From Calditrichota bacterium (lineage in GTDB: Bacteria > Zhuqueibacterota > Zhuqueibacteria > Thermofontimicrobiales > Thermofontimicrobiaceae): a DNA stretch of 38,863 nucleotides. The translations under genes and the position numbers were made by a program. The stretch spans positions 1 to 38,863 of the forward strand of contig JAADFU010000036.1 of NCBI GenBank assembly GCA_013152715.1, in the 5' to 3' direction. Numbering within the stretch: the first letter of the stretch is position 1; each line of letters starts with the position of its first letter. The notes beneath the pieces were generated by a model. The model worked only from the letters and a program-made list of their open reading frames with translations. It had not been told where the DNA came from and ran no database searches. Shown here one piece after another: positions 16,015-24,926 of the stretch.

Positions 16015-18067
16015 AAGAAAAATTATTGTGGCGTCAACGGGAATAGTTGTTTTAATTCTACTTGTCATTTTTCTGTTGATCGCGTTTTCTTTGCCGAGAC
16101 TACCGGAAAATTTGCACAACATGGCATTGAGCACGCCAACTGAAATTTACGCCGACAACGGAGAACTCATTCTTTCTTTGACCAATCGACAGCCTGTTCC
16201 TCTTTCGCAAATTTCGCCTTATTTCGTCAAAGCAATTCTTTCCATGGAAGACACGGATTTTTTCAAACATCACGGTTGGAACAAAAAGGGACTTTTGCGC
16301 GCCATTTTTCTGCATCTGAAGACTTTGCGACGCCAAGGCGGCGGTAGCAGTATCACGCAGCAATTGGCAAAAAATATGTTTTTCACATTTGACCGCAGTT
16401 GGAGCCGAAAATTCAAAGAATTGCTCATTGCCTGTCAAATCGAAACGCGCTACAGCAAAGACGAAATATTAGAAGCCTATTGCAACCAGATTGATTTTGG
16501 CTCCAATTCTTTCGGCGTGGAACAGGCATCGCAAACTTATTTTGCCAAGCACGCCGACGAACTAAATTTAGCGGAAGCCGCTTTTTTGGCAAATCTCACT
16601 CGCTGGCCCACACGCTACAATCCGTATTTGAATTTTGATATTGCCAAAGAGCGCCAAAAAATCGTTCTTTCTCGCATGGCAAAAGTCGGTTTTATTACGC
16701 AGGAACAGAGAGAACAGGCGCTTGCTGCGCCGATCGAATTGAAGCGATTGAATCTGCTGTACGGCAAGGCGAGCTATTTTCTCGACCACGTAAAAAATCA
16801 AGTGGAAAAACTCTACAACCCGGAAATCCTTTCCTACGGCGGCTTGAAAATTTTCACTACTATTGACACGAGGCTGCAAAATTTTGCCCAGAAAGCTGTG
16901 GAAGATGAATTAGTGAAGTTGGATAAACGACTCGGTTTTCACGAATACGAACTGGCGACGACCGAGGAGAAAAAAAATTACCTTCAAGCGGCGCTGGTAG
17001 CAATCGATCCGCGCAACGGAAAATTGAAAGCGATGGTCGGCGGCAGAGATTGGAGCGTGAGCCAATTCAACCGCGCTATTAGCAACAACCGCCAACCGGG
17101 TTCTGCGTTCAAACCATTTGTTTATCTTGCCGCCATCGACATTGGCAAATACAATCCGGCAAGCGTGGTATTGGATTCTGCGGTGACTTTCACTTTCGGA
17201 AAACAAAAATGGTCCCCTCCCAATTACGATCACAGATACCGCGGCCCGATTACCCTGAAAACAGCGCTCACCAATTCCGTAAACGTCATTGCAGCGAAAC
17301 TCATCGCGGACATTAAACCGGAAACAGTGGTCCGTTACGCCCGGCTAATGGGCATTGAAAGTCCGCTGCCGCCGCTGCTTTCTTTGGCGCTGGGCGCTTC
17401 CGGGGTTTCGCCGCTGGAACTCTGTCGGGCGTACTGTCCGTTCGCCAACGGAGGAATCAATCGCGAGCCTTTGATGATTAAATACATTGAAAACCCGCAA
17501 GGCGCAATTTTGAATGAATTCAATAATCAGAGCCGGCAAGTTATTGACGCTCAGACGATTTATCTCGTGCTTGATATGTTGAGTTCAGTCATCGAAAACG
17601 GAACCGGAAAAAATGTTCGGCGACTGGGATTCAACAGACCCTGCGCCGGAAAAACGGGCACTACCGACAACGGCAGAGACGCCTGGTTTGTCGGTTTCAC
17701 GCCGCAATTGGTCACTGCGGTCTGGGTCGGATTTGATGACTTCAGACCCATCAAGGACAAAAATGGCAGAGAGCTCACTGGCGCCAGCGCGGCGATTCCG
17801 CTCTGGGTAAATTTCATGAAACAAGCGCACGCCGGAGAAAGGTATCGCACTTTTCCCATTCCCGAAGGCATCATTTTTGCGTATGTCGATCCCAGCACCG
17901 GCGAGATTGTGCCGCAAACTTTCCCCGGCGCGCAGCAGGTCGCCTTGAAGGCAGGGACGCGTCTGCCAATCAAAGATCTGAGTGCCAGAGAGAGCGCACC
18001 GGACACAATCGCCGTCACTCCGGATTCATTGGCGCGTCTCCGTAACAATGATGCAGTAAATTTTTAA
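15992..18067 (+). CDS. Class A penicillin-binding protein (PBP1A-type bifunctional peptidoglycan synthase)
   Basis: The protein has about 691 residues from ATG 15992; GTG 15986 and ATG 15998 are equally possible in frame. After one transmembrane helix comes a GT51 glycosyltransferase domain with catalytic E86 in M-E-D-T-D-F-F-K-H-H-G and the G-G-S-S-I-T-Q-Q-L-A-K-N motif. The transpeptidase domain has S371-x-x-K374 (P-G-S-A-F-K-P), S429-V-N431 and K554-T-G. All catalytic positions are intact, so it should polymerise and cross-link peptidoglycan in the periplasm. It overlaps the upstream membrane-protein gene. The C-terminal tail is short, with no OB or FN3 addition. Confidence 0.94.
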   Translation: MNMINLNKRKIIVASTGIVVLILLVIFLLIAFSLPRLPENLHNMALSTPTEIYADNGELILSLTNRQPVPLSQISPYFVKAILSMEDTDFFKHHGWNKKGLLRAIFLHLKTLRRQGGGSSITQQLAKNMFFTFDRSWSRKFKELLIACQIETRYSKDEILEAYCNQIDFGSNSFGVEQASQTYFAKHADELNLAEAAFLANLTRWPTRYNPYLNFDIAKERQKIVLSRMAKVGFITQEQREQALAAPIELKRLNLLYGKASYFLDHVKNQVEKLYNPEILSYGGLKIFTTIDTRLQNFAQKAVEDELVKLDKRLGFHEYELATTEEKKNYLQAALVAIDPRNGKLKAMVGGRDWSVSQFNRAISNNRQPGSAFKPFVYLAAIDIGKYNPASVVLDSAVTFTFGKQKWSPPNYDHRYRGPITLKTALTNSVNVIAAKLIADIKPETVVRYARLMGIESPLPPLLSLALGASGVSPLELCRAYCPFANGGINREPLMIKYIENPQGAILNEFNNQSRQVIDAQTIYLVLDMLSSVIENGTGKNVRRLGFNRPCAGKTGTTDNGRDAWFVGFTPQLVTAVWVGFDDFRPIKDKNGRELTGASAAIPLWVNFMKQAHAGERYRTFPIPEGIIFAYVDPSTGEIVPQTFPGAQQVALKAGTRLPIKDLSARESAPDTIAVTPDSLARLRNNDAVNF

Positions 18068-18105
18068 TGTGAACCGCGCTGAACAGTGAAATTCAAGGAA
18101 ACGCC

Positions 18106-19020
18106 ATGACAGAAAAACAATTTCGCATCGTGGGAATCGGGGAAATTCTGTGGGACATTTACGGCGAGCAAAAATTCTTGGGCGGCGCGCCGGCAAATTT
18201 TGCCATTCACTGCGCACAATTGGGAGACATTGGAATTGTCCTCAGTCGCGTCGGGAAAGATCAATTGGGCGAAGATATCAAACAAGCGCTTTCCCGGCGA
18301 AATATCGACGCCAGCTTTGTCCAGATTGACGCTGACAAACCGACAGGGACTGTGGAAGTCGAGTTGGACGAAAAAGGAAAGCCCCGCTTCAATTGCCACA
18401 CCGATGTAGCGTTTGATTATCTTCAAGCCACGTCGGAGAGCAAAAATCTGCTGCAAAGCGCCGACGCAATTCTCTTTGGCACGCTGGCGCAACGAAATTC
18501 CTCCTCACGCGAGGCGATACAGACGCTGGTGAAATCGGCAAAAAATACGCTGAAAATTTATGACATCAATTTGCGCGGCTGGAACGACGAAATCAAAAAA
18601 ACCGCTCTTCGTTCGCTTCAAATTGCTGATATTGTCAAATTAAACGACGACGAAGTTGCCATTTTGAAAAGCAATCTCGCACCGAAAAGAAGCGATGTTG
18701 ACTTTTTGAAAGAACTTGTTCACAAATACAATTTGAAACTTGCGGCCCTGACTTTAGGCGAACGCGGTTGCATTTTGACTGACGGCGTCGCATTAGCACG
18801 GGAAAACGGCATCAAAGTCACTGTGAAAGACACTACCGGCTGCGGTGATGCTTTTGCCGCGTCGCTGGTTCACTATTTTCTGCGAAATGCGTCGCTATCC
18901 GAGATCGCGCGTCAGAGCAATCTGGTGGGCGCATTCGTGGCTCAGTTTAAAGGCGCCACGCCAATTTACACAATGTCCGACGTGGAAAATTTCACGCTGA
19001 AAATTAACGGACAAAGCTGA
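18106..19020 (+). CDS. PfkB-family carbohydrate kinase (fructokinase-like)
   Basis: The 304-residue protein has the ribokinase fold signatures: G-I-G-E-I-L-W-D at the N-terminus, G-G-A-P-A-N-F-A near residue 27, and the anion-hole motif D-T-T-G-C-G-D-A-F with catalytic D248. The opening block E-I-L-W-D and G-G-A-P-A-N-F are the usual pattern of bacterial fructokinases, so fructose is the likely substrate; other sugars are possible. It follows pbp by 38 bases on the same strand but has no functional link to it. A separate strong ribosome site follows before the next gene. Confidence 0.87.
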   Translation: MTEKQFRIVGIGEILWDIYGEQKFLGGAPANFAIHCAQLGDIGIVLSRVGKDQLGEDIKQALSRRNIDASFVQIDADKPTGTVEVELDEKGKPRFNCHTDVAFDYLQATSESKNLLQSADAILFGTLAQRNSSSREAIQTLVKSAKNTLKIYDINLRGWNDEIKKTALRSLQIADIVKLNDDEVAILKSNLAPKRSDVDFLKELVHKYNLKLAALTLGERGCILTDGVALARENGIKVTVKDTTGCGDAFAASLVHYFLRNASLSEIARQSNLVGAFVAQFKGATPIYTMSDVENFTLKINGQS

Positions 19021-19105
19021 CGAAGTTTTTTATTTTTAGCAAATATTTTTTACAACAAAATTAATCGTTAAAAGAATTCATCTTTCCATTATCAAGGAGA
19101 ACAAA

Positions 19106-20371
19106 ATGGGAAAAAGCAACTGGAAACAACCCCCTCAAAATTGGAAAGCTCGCACTCGCGCTGCTCACATTGGTTATGATCCATTTTTGAGTATGGGCGC
19201 GGTGCGCCCGCCAATATTTTCAGTTTCAACATTTTCCGCAGAAACATCGAAAAAATTAGAGCACATGTTTCGACGCGCTTACGGATTTGATGCGCCAATG
19301 GCTCCGGAGGACGAGTGGCCCATTTACACCCGAGTCTCAAACCCCAATTTCATCATGCTCTGCGACCGGCTGCAATGCCTGGAATTGGGCGCCCCAAATG
19401 CGCAGGCAATTTACTTCCCCAGCGGATTGTCGGCAATTTTTACCGCCGCACTGACAGTCTGCAATCCCGGCGACACATTGATTTTTGGCTACCCGGTGTA
19501 CGGAGGCACAGATCACATGTTTCGACACGTTCTGCCGCAAAAATTGGGATTGAATGTCGTCCCGGTTGACGCCACAGACCTGAATAAAGTAGAAGATGCG
19601 CTGAAAAAATATGGAAAAAAAACAAGCATGGTCTTCATCGAAACGCCGGCGAACCCAAGTCTGGCGATGGTGGACATTCAGGAGATCGCTGATCTCACTC
19701 ATAATTTTTCAGACGGGATATTAGGAGTGGACAACACTTTCATGTCGCCGATTCTCCAACATCCTTTCCGACAAGGAGCGGACGTAGTCATCTACTCCGG
19801 CACAAAATCGCTTGGCGGACATTCCGATCTGATCGCCGGTTTTGTCGTTGATCGCGAGGAAAAAAGAGCGCGAAAAATTCAATCCATGAGAAGTGCAACT
19901 GGTCCCACGCCGTCTGCTTTCGACGCCTGGCTGCTGTATAGATCGCTTGACACGTTGGAAGTTCGAGTTCTGGGAGCTCAGGAAAATGCAAAAAAAGTGG
20001 CTAAATTTCTCAACAATCACCCCAAAGTTGACAGAATCATTTATCCTGATTTTTATGACAAAAATAGCCCTGAATACAAAATTTACCAGAAACAATGCGA
20101 AGGTCCCGGATCGATGATCACTTTCGACCCCAAGGGCGGAAAAGACGAAGCTTACAAAATTCTTGATAATTTGAGAATTTTCGGGCTGGCAGTTTCTCTG
20201 GGCGGCGTGGAATCTCTGGCAGAATCACCCTGGTTTCACACGCACCTGGATGTCTCTGACGAAGATAAACGAAAATCAAACTTTTTCCCGCAAACAATAC
20301 GCCTGTCAATCGGGCTTGAAGATGCCGACGATCTGTGCGATGATCTGGATCAGGCTTTGAGTAAAATATAA
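19106..20371 (+). CDS. Cys/Met-metabolism PLP-dependent enzyme (cystathionine gamma-synthase / methionine gamma-lyase family)
   Basis: ATG 19106 follows AAGGAG by seven bases. The 421-residue length and layout match the trans-sulfuration family. It shows Y-T-R-V-S-N-P (phosphate-site tyrosine and arginine), F-P-S-G-L-S-A-I, E-T-P-A-N-P, D-N-T-F, and the PLP lysine K234 in S-G-T-K-S-L-G-G-H-S-D. The C-terminus has S-L-G-G-V-E-S-L. Members make or split cystathionine, methionine or O-acetylhomoserine; the exact reaction cannot be fixed from motifs. An insert near residues 45-70 (Y-G-F-D-A-P-M-A-P-E-D-E-W) is longer than in the E. coli enzymes. A strong terminator follows. Confidence 0.88.
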   Translation: MGKSNWKQPPQNWKARTRAAHIGYDPFLSMGAVRPPIFSVSTFSAETSKKLEHMFRRAYGFDAPMAPEDEWPIYTRVSNPNFIMLCDRLQCLELGAPNAQAIYFPSGLSAIFTAALTVCNPGDTLIFGYPVYGGTDHMFRHVLPQKLGLNVVPVDATDLNKVEDALKKYGKKTSMVFIETPANPSLAMVDIQEIADLTHNFSDGILGVDNTFMSPILQHPFRQGADVVIYSGTKSLGGHSDLIAGFVVDREEKRARKIQSMRSATGPTPSAFDAWLLYRSLDTLEVRVLGAQENAKKVAKFLNNHPKVDRIIYPDFYDKNSPEYKIYQKQCEGPGSMITFDPKGGKDEAYKILDNLRIFGLAVSLGGVESLAESPWFHTHLDVSDEDKRKSNFFPQTIRLSIGLEDADDLCDDLDQALSKI

Positions 20372-20402
20372 TCATTGCTTGCAAGCAGAACAAAGAGAAA
20401 AA

Positions 20403-20447
20403 GCCTCTGCATTGATTTTTTTTCGTCGCTTGCAGAGGCATTTTTTT
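20403..20447 (+). terminator. Strong intrinsic terminator
   Basis: A perfect 9-bp stem (GCCTCTGCA at 20403-20411 with TGCAGAGGC at 20431-20439) is followed by ATTTTTTT. It ends the PLP-enzyme transcript ahead of the convergent histidine kinase gene. Confidence 0.88.
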
Positions 20448-20573
20448 GCAACGAAGCACCCAGTCTTTGAAAAAGTTGCTTAATTGAGATAAAGAGAAGA
20501 TCCTCGTTGCCGTGAAAATTCTTCATTTGTAAGCGGGTTTCAAGTTTGCCAGAAAATAACCTTCCCGCGGAAA

Positions 20574-22286
20574 TCAATCGGAAATTCTGTCCTGTTTATC
20601 GCTAAAGGCAATTGTGACTTCTGTCCCGTTCTCGTTTTTGATTTCCAGATCGCCGTCAATTTGTTGAACGAGGCTTTTTACCAACTTCAAGCCCAATGTG
20701 TCTGGGGATTCCCTTTCCAAAGTTTGCTGAATCCCGGCGCCATCATCGCGGACAGTCAATTGATAGCGGTTATCGCCAATCTTTTGGGCTTTTATGAAAA
20801 GATTAGCGTTCTCATTTTCGTGAAATGCATGTTTGAAGGCATTAGTAACTAATTCATGAATAATCAGCCCACAAGGGATGGCGACCTCAATATTCAGAAA
20901 AATTTTATCCAACTCATAGTGGATTTTCACGCGCTGTGAAATCCGAAAAACTCTCGATAAGTTAGTTACTAATTTTTCTACATATTCCTTGAAGTCAATG
21001 ACGGAAAAATCTTCTGATTGGTAAAGTAGTTGATGAACCAGCGCCATGGAAAAAATTCTGTTTTTGGCGTCCAGCAGCACAGTCTTCGCCTGGCTGTCTT
21101 TAATCATCGATGCGTGAACTGCTAATAAGCCAATTACTGTGGCGAGATTGTTCTTTACCCTGTGGTAAATTTCAGAAACCAGAATCTTTTTTTCCTTCAA
21201 CGACTTATTGAGTTTCTCTTCCGCCATCTTGCGCTCAGTGATATCTCTGCTCGCCAGGACCAATTTGGCGGACTCGCCATGTTCGGCGGCGGCTTCGAGA
21301 AAAAAGAAACCGTTAGTTTCAACCCATATTGTATGTCCATCTTTGTGAACAAAGCGAAATTCCAATCTCTCCCCTGTTTTGGATTCAGACTTGCTAAAAA
21401 TGAACTCTTTGACCGAATCCATGTCTTCCCGAAATACAAAATCCAGAACGGGATTGCCGATAATGTCACGCCAGGGATAGCCCAGAATTAAACTTTGCAT
21501 CGGATTAGCGTAATCAATGATGCCGTTCGAGTCAATCAGGCAAATCATATCGCTCATTTTTTCTACTAACCGACGAAATCTCTTTTCACTTTTAGATACT
21601 ACGCGTTCCATGAAAACAAAATAGGCAATCATAAACAAAACAAGCAGGAATAATATCGCTAATTCGCTCAACAAAGCTTTTGTCTGAAAAATCGGTTCAA
21701 TAATAAAATCGACCAAAACTACCATGAGCACAAAAAATAAAATTGAAACCAGAACAATGTACTTCATCTTTGTGTCGTGATCAACAGATTGCTTTACTTT
21801 TTGGACTAATAAAACATAAAATAGCGGAGCCAGGGCGAAAAAATAGAGAAAAAACCTCAATATGCTGATATAAAAAGGCAGTCCCCAATATATTCCGCCG
21901 CTAGGCTCTAATTCAGGTCTGATATCCGCCATTGAAGTTAATATCGAAACAAATATGCCAAACACAAATATGCTCAAAAATCCTAACCAGAGAGACGTTT
22001 TGGGAAATCGATAAAATATAAAAAGGCAACCTAAAAATGCATTGGCGAAGGATAATATGTAAGAACTAACGATGAGCATCCACCTGATACCAGCGGGGTT
22101 ATGCGCATAAATAGTGCCAGCCAGCACGCCTGTCAGGCAGACCAGGGCATACAAAGCGAACACGAAAAAATAAAGCAACGGTTCAATACTCTTGCTGCGT
22201 TGCCAGTCTTTCAAAAATCGGAAAGCTAAAAATAGCAGCGCGAAAACGATGGGCAAGTAAACAATGGCTGTGAATGAAAGCTGCAT
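20574..22286 (-). CDS. Membrane sensor histidine kinase (multi-TM, PAS, HisKA_2, HATPase)
   Basis: The 570-residue protein begins with about seven hydrophobic helices (residues 5-225), close in style to 7TM sensor modules. A PAS domain follows at about 235-350 (M-I-C-L-I-D-S-N-G-I-I-D-Y-A-N), ending in the usual D-I-T-E-R. The phospho-acceptor is H375 in E-I-Y-H-R-V-K-N-N, the HisKA_2 type. The ATPase domain has the N box H-E-L-V-T-N-A-F-K-H and the G box D-D-G-A-G-I. It is therefore a complete autokinase. No response regulator gene is adjacent, so it is an orphan kinase here. Its ligand is unknown. It has its own near-consensus promoter. Confidence 0.92.
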   Translation of the reverse strand: MQLSFTAIVYLPIVFALLFLAFRFLKDWQRSKSIEPLLYFFVFALYALVCLTGVLAGTIYAHNPAGIRWMLIVSSYILSFANAFLGCLFIFYRFPKTSLWLGFLSIFVFGIFVSILTSMADIRPELEPSGGIYWGLPFYISILRFFLYFFALAPLFYVLLVQKVKQSVDHDTKMKYIVLVSILFFVLMVVLVDFIIEPIFQTKALLSELAILFLLVLFMIAYFVFMERVVSKSEKRFRRLVEKMSDMICLIDSNGIIDYANPMQSLILGYPWRDIIGNPVLDFVFREDMDSVKEFIFSKSESKTGERLEFRFVHKDGHTIWVETNGFFFLEAAAEHGESAKLVLASRDITERKMAEEKLNKSLKEKKILVSEIYHRVKNNLATVIGLLAVHASMIKDSQAKTVLLDAKNRIFSMALVHQLLYQSEDFSVIDFKEYVEKLVTNLSRVFRISQRVKIHYELDKIFLNIEVAIPCGLIIHELVTNAFKHAFHENENANLFIKAQKIGDNRYQLTVRDDGAGIQQTLERESPDTLGLKLVKSLVQQIDGDLEIKNENGTEVTIAFSDKQDRISD

Positions 22287-22348
22287 GACAACCCTGGAGT
22301 TGCTGAAGATAGAAATAGATTTTTACGTTATTCTGATAACTATTAAAT

Positions 22349-22377
22349 ATAATAACCATTTTATTAAATAATGTCAA
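22349..22377 (-). promoter_or_regulatory. Sigma-70-type promoter for the histidine kinase gene
   Basis: On the minus strand TTGACA (22377-22372) is followed after 17 bases by TATTAT (22354-22349), 62 bases before the ATG at 22286. The -35 is perfect and the -10 has one mismatch. Confidence 0.65.
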
Positions 22378-22614
22378 GCTAAAAATCGACAGAGCACAAG
22401 AAAACCCATTTTCACAGTTTTAAGATAGCTCATTAATATTGAATAAGAAACATTCACCGATAAAACAAGCATCCGCCTTTGAATTGCAACTACGTGGGAA
22501 CTTTCTGCGTTGCACATGTTTCTTTGAGAAAATGGATACTGCCACATAATTGCCGCTTTAGCGAATTGAAATGAAGGACAAAGTGATTTAAATAGTACTA
22601 TTTAGCCAATTAAA

Positions 22615-22677
22615 CATCCCCCCTGTCCCCCCTTCAAAGGGGGGAACCAAGTAAGTCCCCCTTTGAAGGGGGGATGT
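22615..22677. repeat. Double hairpin of inverted CCCCCTTCAAAGGGGG-type repeats
   Basis: The left half contains CCCCCCTTCAAAGGGGGG and the right half CCCCCTTTGAAGGGGGG, so the two units are inverted copies; the outer ends are ACATCCCCC and GGGGGATGT. Each unit can fold on itself and the two can also pair with each other. The left half carries a six-base interruption (CTGTCC) in the C run. Confidence 0.75.
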
Positions 22678-22922
22678 AAAAAAGCAGTCTGAATAAGCAA
22701 TAATAGGCAATCAAGATGAAAACAAATAGCCCAAAATGTGATCTAGAATAATCCCTAATTAGATTTTAAATCCACAAAATGGGCTTCGCTAACAGATTGC
22801 TAAATTTCATTTTCTTAATTTTTTCTCGTGTCTTCTGTAGCTCTGCGGCTAAATAGTTACGTTTTTTGTGCAGCATTCCCAACGAGAACGAGCGACGGTA
22901 GTCAGATGGGAGCCTCTCTCAA

Positions 22923-23588
22923 TTAGCGAAACAATCCGGCGAAAAAGTCCTTGATCGTTTCCAAAATCGTGCGATCTTTTCCTGACGGAATTTTCACATC
23001 GTCGGTCTCATCGAGCCAGATGATGCCGTCGCCGTCTTCGTCGGTAAGATCGCCGTCCGCAGGCACATCAGCCCCCGGCGCGGTTACCGAAGTGAGGCCT
23101 CTCTTGAATCGATCCCAATCAAATAACGGGCCTGGATCCGGCTTTCGGGGTGTGATTTCCTGATGCCCGCGTATCAAATCCAGCGGCACGTTGAATTCTT
23201 CCATTTTTTGTCTGACCAACCAGATCAATGCCTCGTACTGAAAATTAGTGTAAGGATAAAGTTCTCCGTCCCCCTGCAATTCGATGCCAAGGCTGCGATT
23301 GTTCAAATTTTCCCGAAGGACACCATTGATAACCCACTGGCTTTTCCCGGCGTGCCAGGCAGAGTGTTCGTCGCGCACCATTTGAATGAGTGGTCCCTCG
23401 GCGCGGGGGATGATGTAATGCGCGGAAACTTGTTGCGTTGAACGCCAGGGATCCGGCTTGAACCAGTCGATTGTGCCCTGCAAACTGTTAATCAGTCCGT
23501 TTTTGCTCCCGGTGTGGTGAACGATAATCATTTCGTTGGCGACTTTGTCCGTGCTGAAGAAAAGACTTTCAATCCATTTTATTTCCAT
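22923..23588 (-). CDS. N-acetylmuramoyl-L-alanine amidase (Amidase_2) with an EF-hand-like loop
   Basis: The start is ATG 23588, four bases after AAGGAGA; the frame open to 23687 runs back into the previous gene. The 221-residue protein has the zinc amidase fold: H24 in V-H-H-T-G, S-A-W-H-A-G, I-E-L-Q-G-D-G, and R-G-H-Q-E-I-T-P-R-K-P-D-P-G-P, which supplies the last histidine and the acidic residue. It should cut the amide bond between muramic acid and L-alanine. There is no signal peptide, so it may act as a cytosolic recycling enzyme or need another exit route. Residues D183-E194 form a perfect EF-hand loop (D-x-D-x-D-G-x-I-x-x-x-E). The last 15 residues can form an amphipathic helix. It is last of a three-gene minus-strand operon. 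Confidence 0.85.
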   Translation of the reverse strand: MEIKWIESLFFSTDKVANEMIIVHHTGSKNGLINSLQGTIDWFKPDPWRSTQQVSAHYIIPRAEGPLIQMVRDEHSAWHAGKSQWVINGVLRENLNNRSLGIELQGDGELYPYTNFQYEALIWLVRQKMEEFNVPLDLIRGHQEITPRKPDPGPLFDWDRFKRGLTSVTAPGADVPADGDLTDEDGDGIIWLDETDDVKIPSGKDRTILETIKDFFAGLFR

Positions 23589-23604
23589 CACTTCTCCTTG
23601 GATT

Positions 23605-24627
23605 TTAAAATATTTTAGTGATTTCATCCGACGAAAATTGTGGGAGATCGCGTTCCTCTCCGGCGATTGTGACCATTTTTGCGCCAAAATCCCGAGGCGT
23701 CATTTTCCCGATAATTCTTGCGTATATTTCATTTGCGCGCAGATGACGAATAATTTGCGTCGATTTTTTTCGTTCGGCGACGATCAGCAGCGCCCCGGAA
23801 GCAATGGCGCCGATCACATCCAGGTTGAACAAATCGCACAAGAATTTGGCTTCAGGCAAAACAGGAATCTCTTTTTCCCAGATGCGAATTCCCAGACCGC
23901 TCGCCTCCGCGAGTTCATGCGCCGCTTGCGCCAGACCGCCTTCGGTCGGATCGTGCATGGCGTGAATCCCGCCAATTTCCATCGCAATTTTCGCATCTTT
24001 GAGCACGGAGACGCCCGGGTCATAGATAAAATTCTGACACTTTTCAATGAATTCAACGGATGCCTCAGGCGCAATTTTTTCTTTTAATTCTCGCGCGATG
24101 ATGGAAACCGCTTCGATGGCAATACCCTTGGTCAAAATAATTCTGTCGCCCTCGCGCGCATTTTTGGCGCTAATCAGTTCTTGTTTGGAAACAACGCCCA
24201 ACATTTGCCCGACGAGGATCGGACGATCGATCCCGTAGCTAATTTCCGTATGGCCGCCACAGAAGGAAATTTTCAATTTTCGACATGCACCGCTGATTTG
24301 AGAAAATACTTTTTCCACTGCTTTTTCTGTTGTCATATTTTCCGGAAGCAAAAGCGTTGCCAAAAACCATTTTGGCGTGCCTCCCATGCAAGCGATATCG
24401 TTCGCGTTGATGTTTACGGCATAATAGCCGATGTCGTCCGCTACAAATGTAATGGGATCGGTTTTGGCAATCAGATACTGATTTCCCATGTCGATTACCG
24501 TCGCATCCACGCCGACGTCGGGGCCAACAATAATCGATTCGTCGCCGAAAGTGTAATTTTCAAGCAGCGTTTTTAAAAACTCCGGTCTCAATTTTCCCGT
24601 TGGCAAAAATTCTTTCACATCATTCAT
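23605..24627 (-). CDS. AIR-synthase-related protein, HypE-like
   Basis: The 340-residue protein has the PurM/HypE/SelD ATP-binding fold: V-G-P-D-V-G-V-D-A near residue 35, K-T-D-P-I-T-F, the strongly conserved A-N-D-I-A-C-M-G-G-T-P, G-G-H-T-E-I, and H-D-P-T-E-G-G-L in the C-terminal domain. It resembles HypE most. HypE needs a C-terminal cysteine (P-R-I-C) to carry the thiocyanate for hydrogenase ligand synthesis, and this protein ends in E-I-T-K-I-F, so it cannot do that chemistry in the known way. No hyp or hydrogenase genes are nearby. It overlaps the upstream TIGR04076 gene by four bases (ATGA) and precedes the amidase by 16 bases. Confidence 0.85.
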   Translation of the reverse strand: MNDVKEFLPTGKLRPEFLKTLLENYTFGDESIIVGPDVGVDATVIDMGNQYLIAKTDPITFVADDIGYYAVNINANDIACMGGTPKWFLATLLLPENMTTEKAVEKVFSQISGACRKLKISFCGGHTEISYGIDRPILVGQMLGVVSKQELISAKNAREGDRIILTKGIAIEAVSIIARELKEKIAPEASVEFIEKCQNFIYDPGVSVLKDAKIAMEIGGIHAMHDPTEGGLAQAAHELAEASGLGIRIWEKEIPVLPEAKFLCDLFNLDVIGAIASGALLIVAERKKSTQIIRHLRANEIYARIIGKMTPRDFGAKMVTIAGEERDLPQFSSDEITKIF

Positions 24628-24926
24628 TTCAGAACCTCAATCTCGAAAATAACGGTCCCACCGCCGGTTCGTTCGCAAGGGTCAAGACATTGGACGAAGG
24701 CTTTGTTTTCATCCTTTGCATTGAGTCCCAGCTCTTTGGCTGAAACGTTGTGAGATAGAGCGACGTGGTACGGTAAAATTGAACTGAGCGCATGCATACA
24801 AATCGCCGATAAATTGCCTTGTTTCAATTTATAGCCTTGTTGCAGAACAAAACTATCGCCGACTGAGAACAGCGGACAGACGCCCTTAATCTCCCTGACC
24901 GTTATTTTTAAATCAAATGCGTTCAC
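24624..24926 (-). CDS. TIGR04076-family small protein
   Basis: From GTG 24926 the protein has 100 residues and begins near D-L-K-I-T-V, as family members usually do. A longer frame from TTG 25007 adds 27 residues with a hydrophobic run and may be a real membrane-anchored form; neither start has a clear ribosome site. Key features are G-V-C-P-L-F-S-V-G-D-S-F near the start, I-C-M-H-A-L-S-S-I-L-P in the middle and C-L-D-P-C-E-R-T-G-G-G near the end. The paired cysteines may bind metal. The family function is unknown. Its stop overlaps the start of the HypE-like gene (ATGA), so translation is coupled. Confidence 0.72.
   Translation of the reverse strand: MNAFDLKITVREIKGVCPLFSVGDSFVLQQGYKLKQGNLSAICMHALSSILPYHVALSHNVSAKELGLNAKDENKAFVQCLDPCERTGGGTVIFEIEVLK

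Larger units (their letters stand above)
22287..22922. other. 636-bp repeat-rich intergenic region
   Basis: No gene is seen. It contains the histidine-kinase promoter, the C-run inverted repeat at 22615-22677, a decayed repeat end at about 22824-22860, and a CATTCCCAACGAGAACGAG segment near 22873 that resembles another dispersed repeat type. It looks like a landing site for small mobile repeats. Confidence 0.55.

Noticed and set aside
23605-24627. Calling this gene hypE
   Set aside because: The essential C-terminal cysteine is missing and there is no hydrogenase context, so only a HypE-like label is supported.
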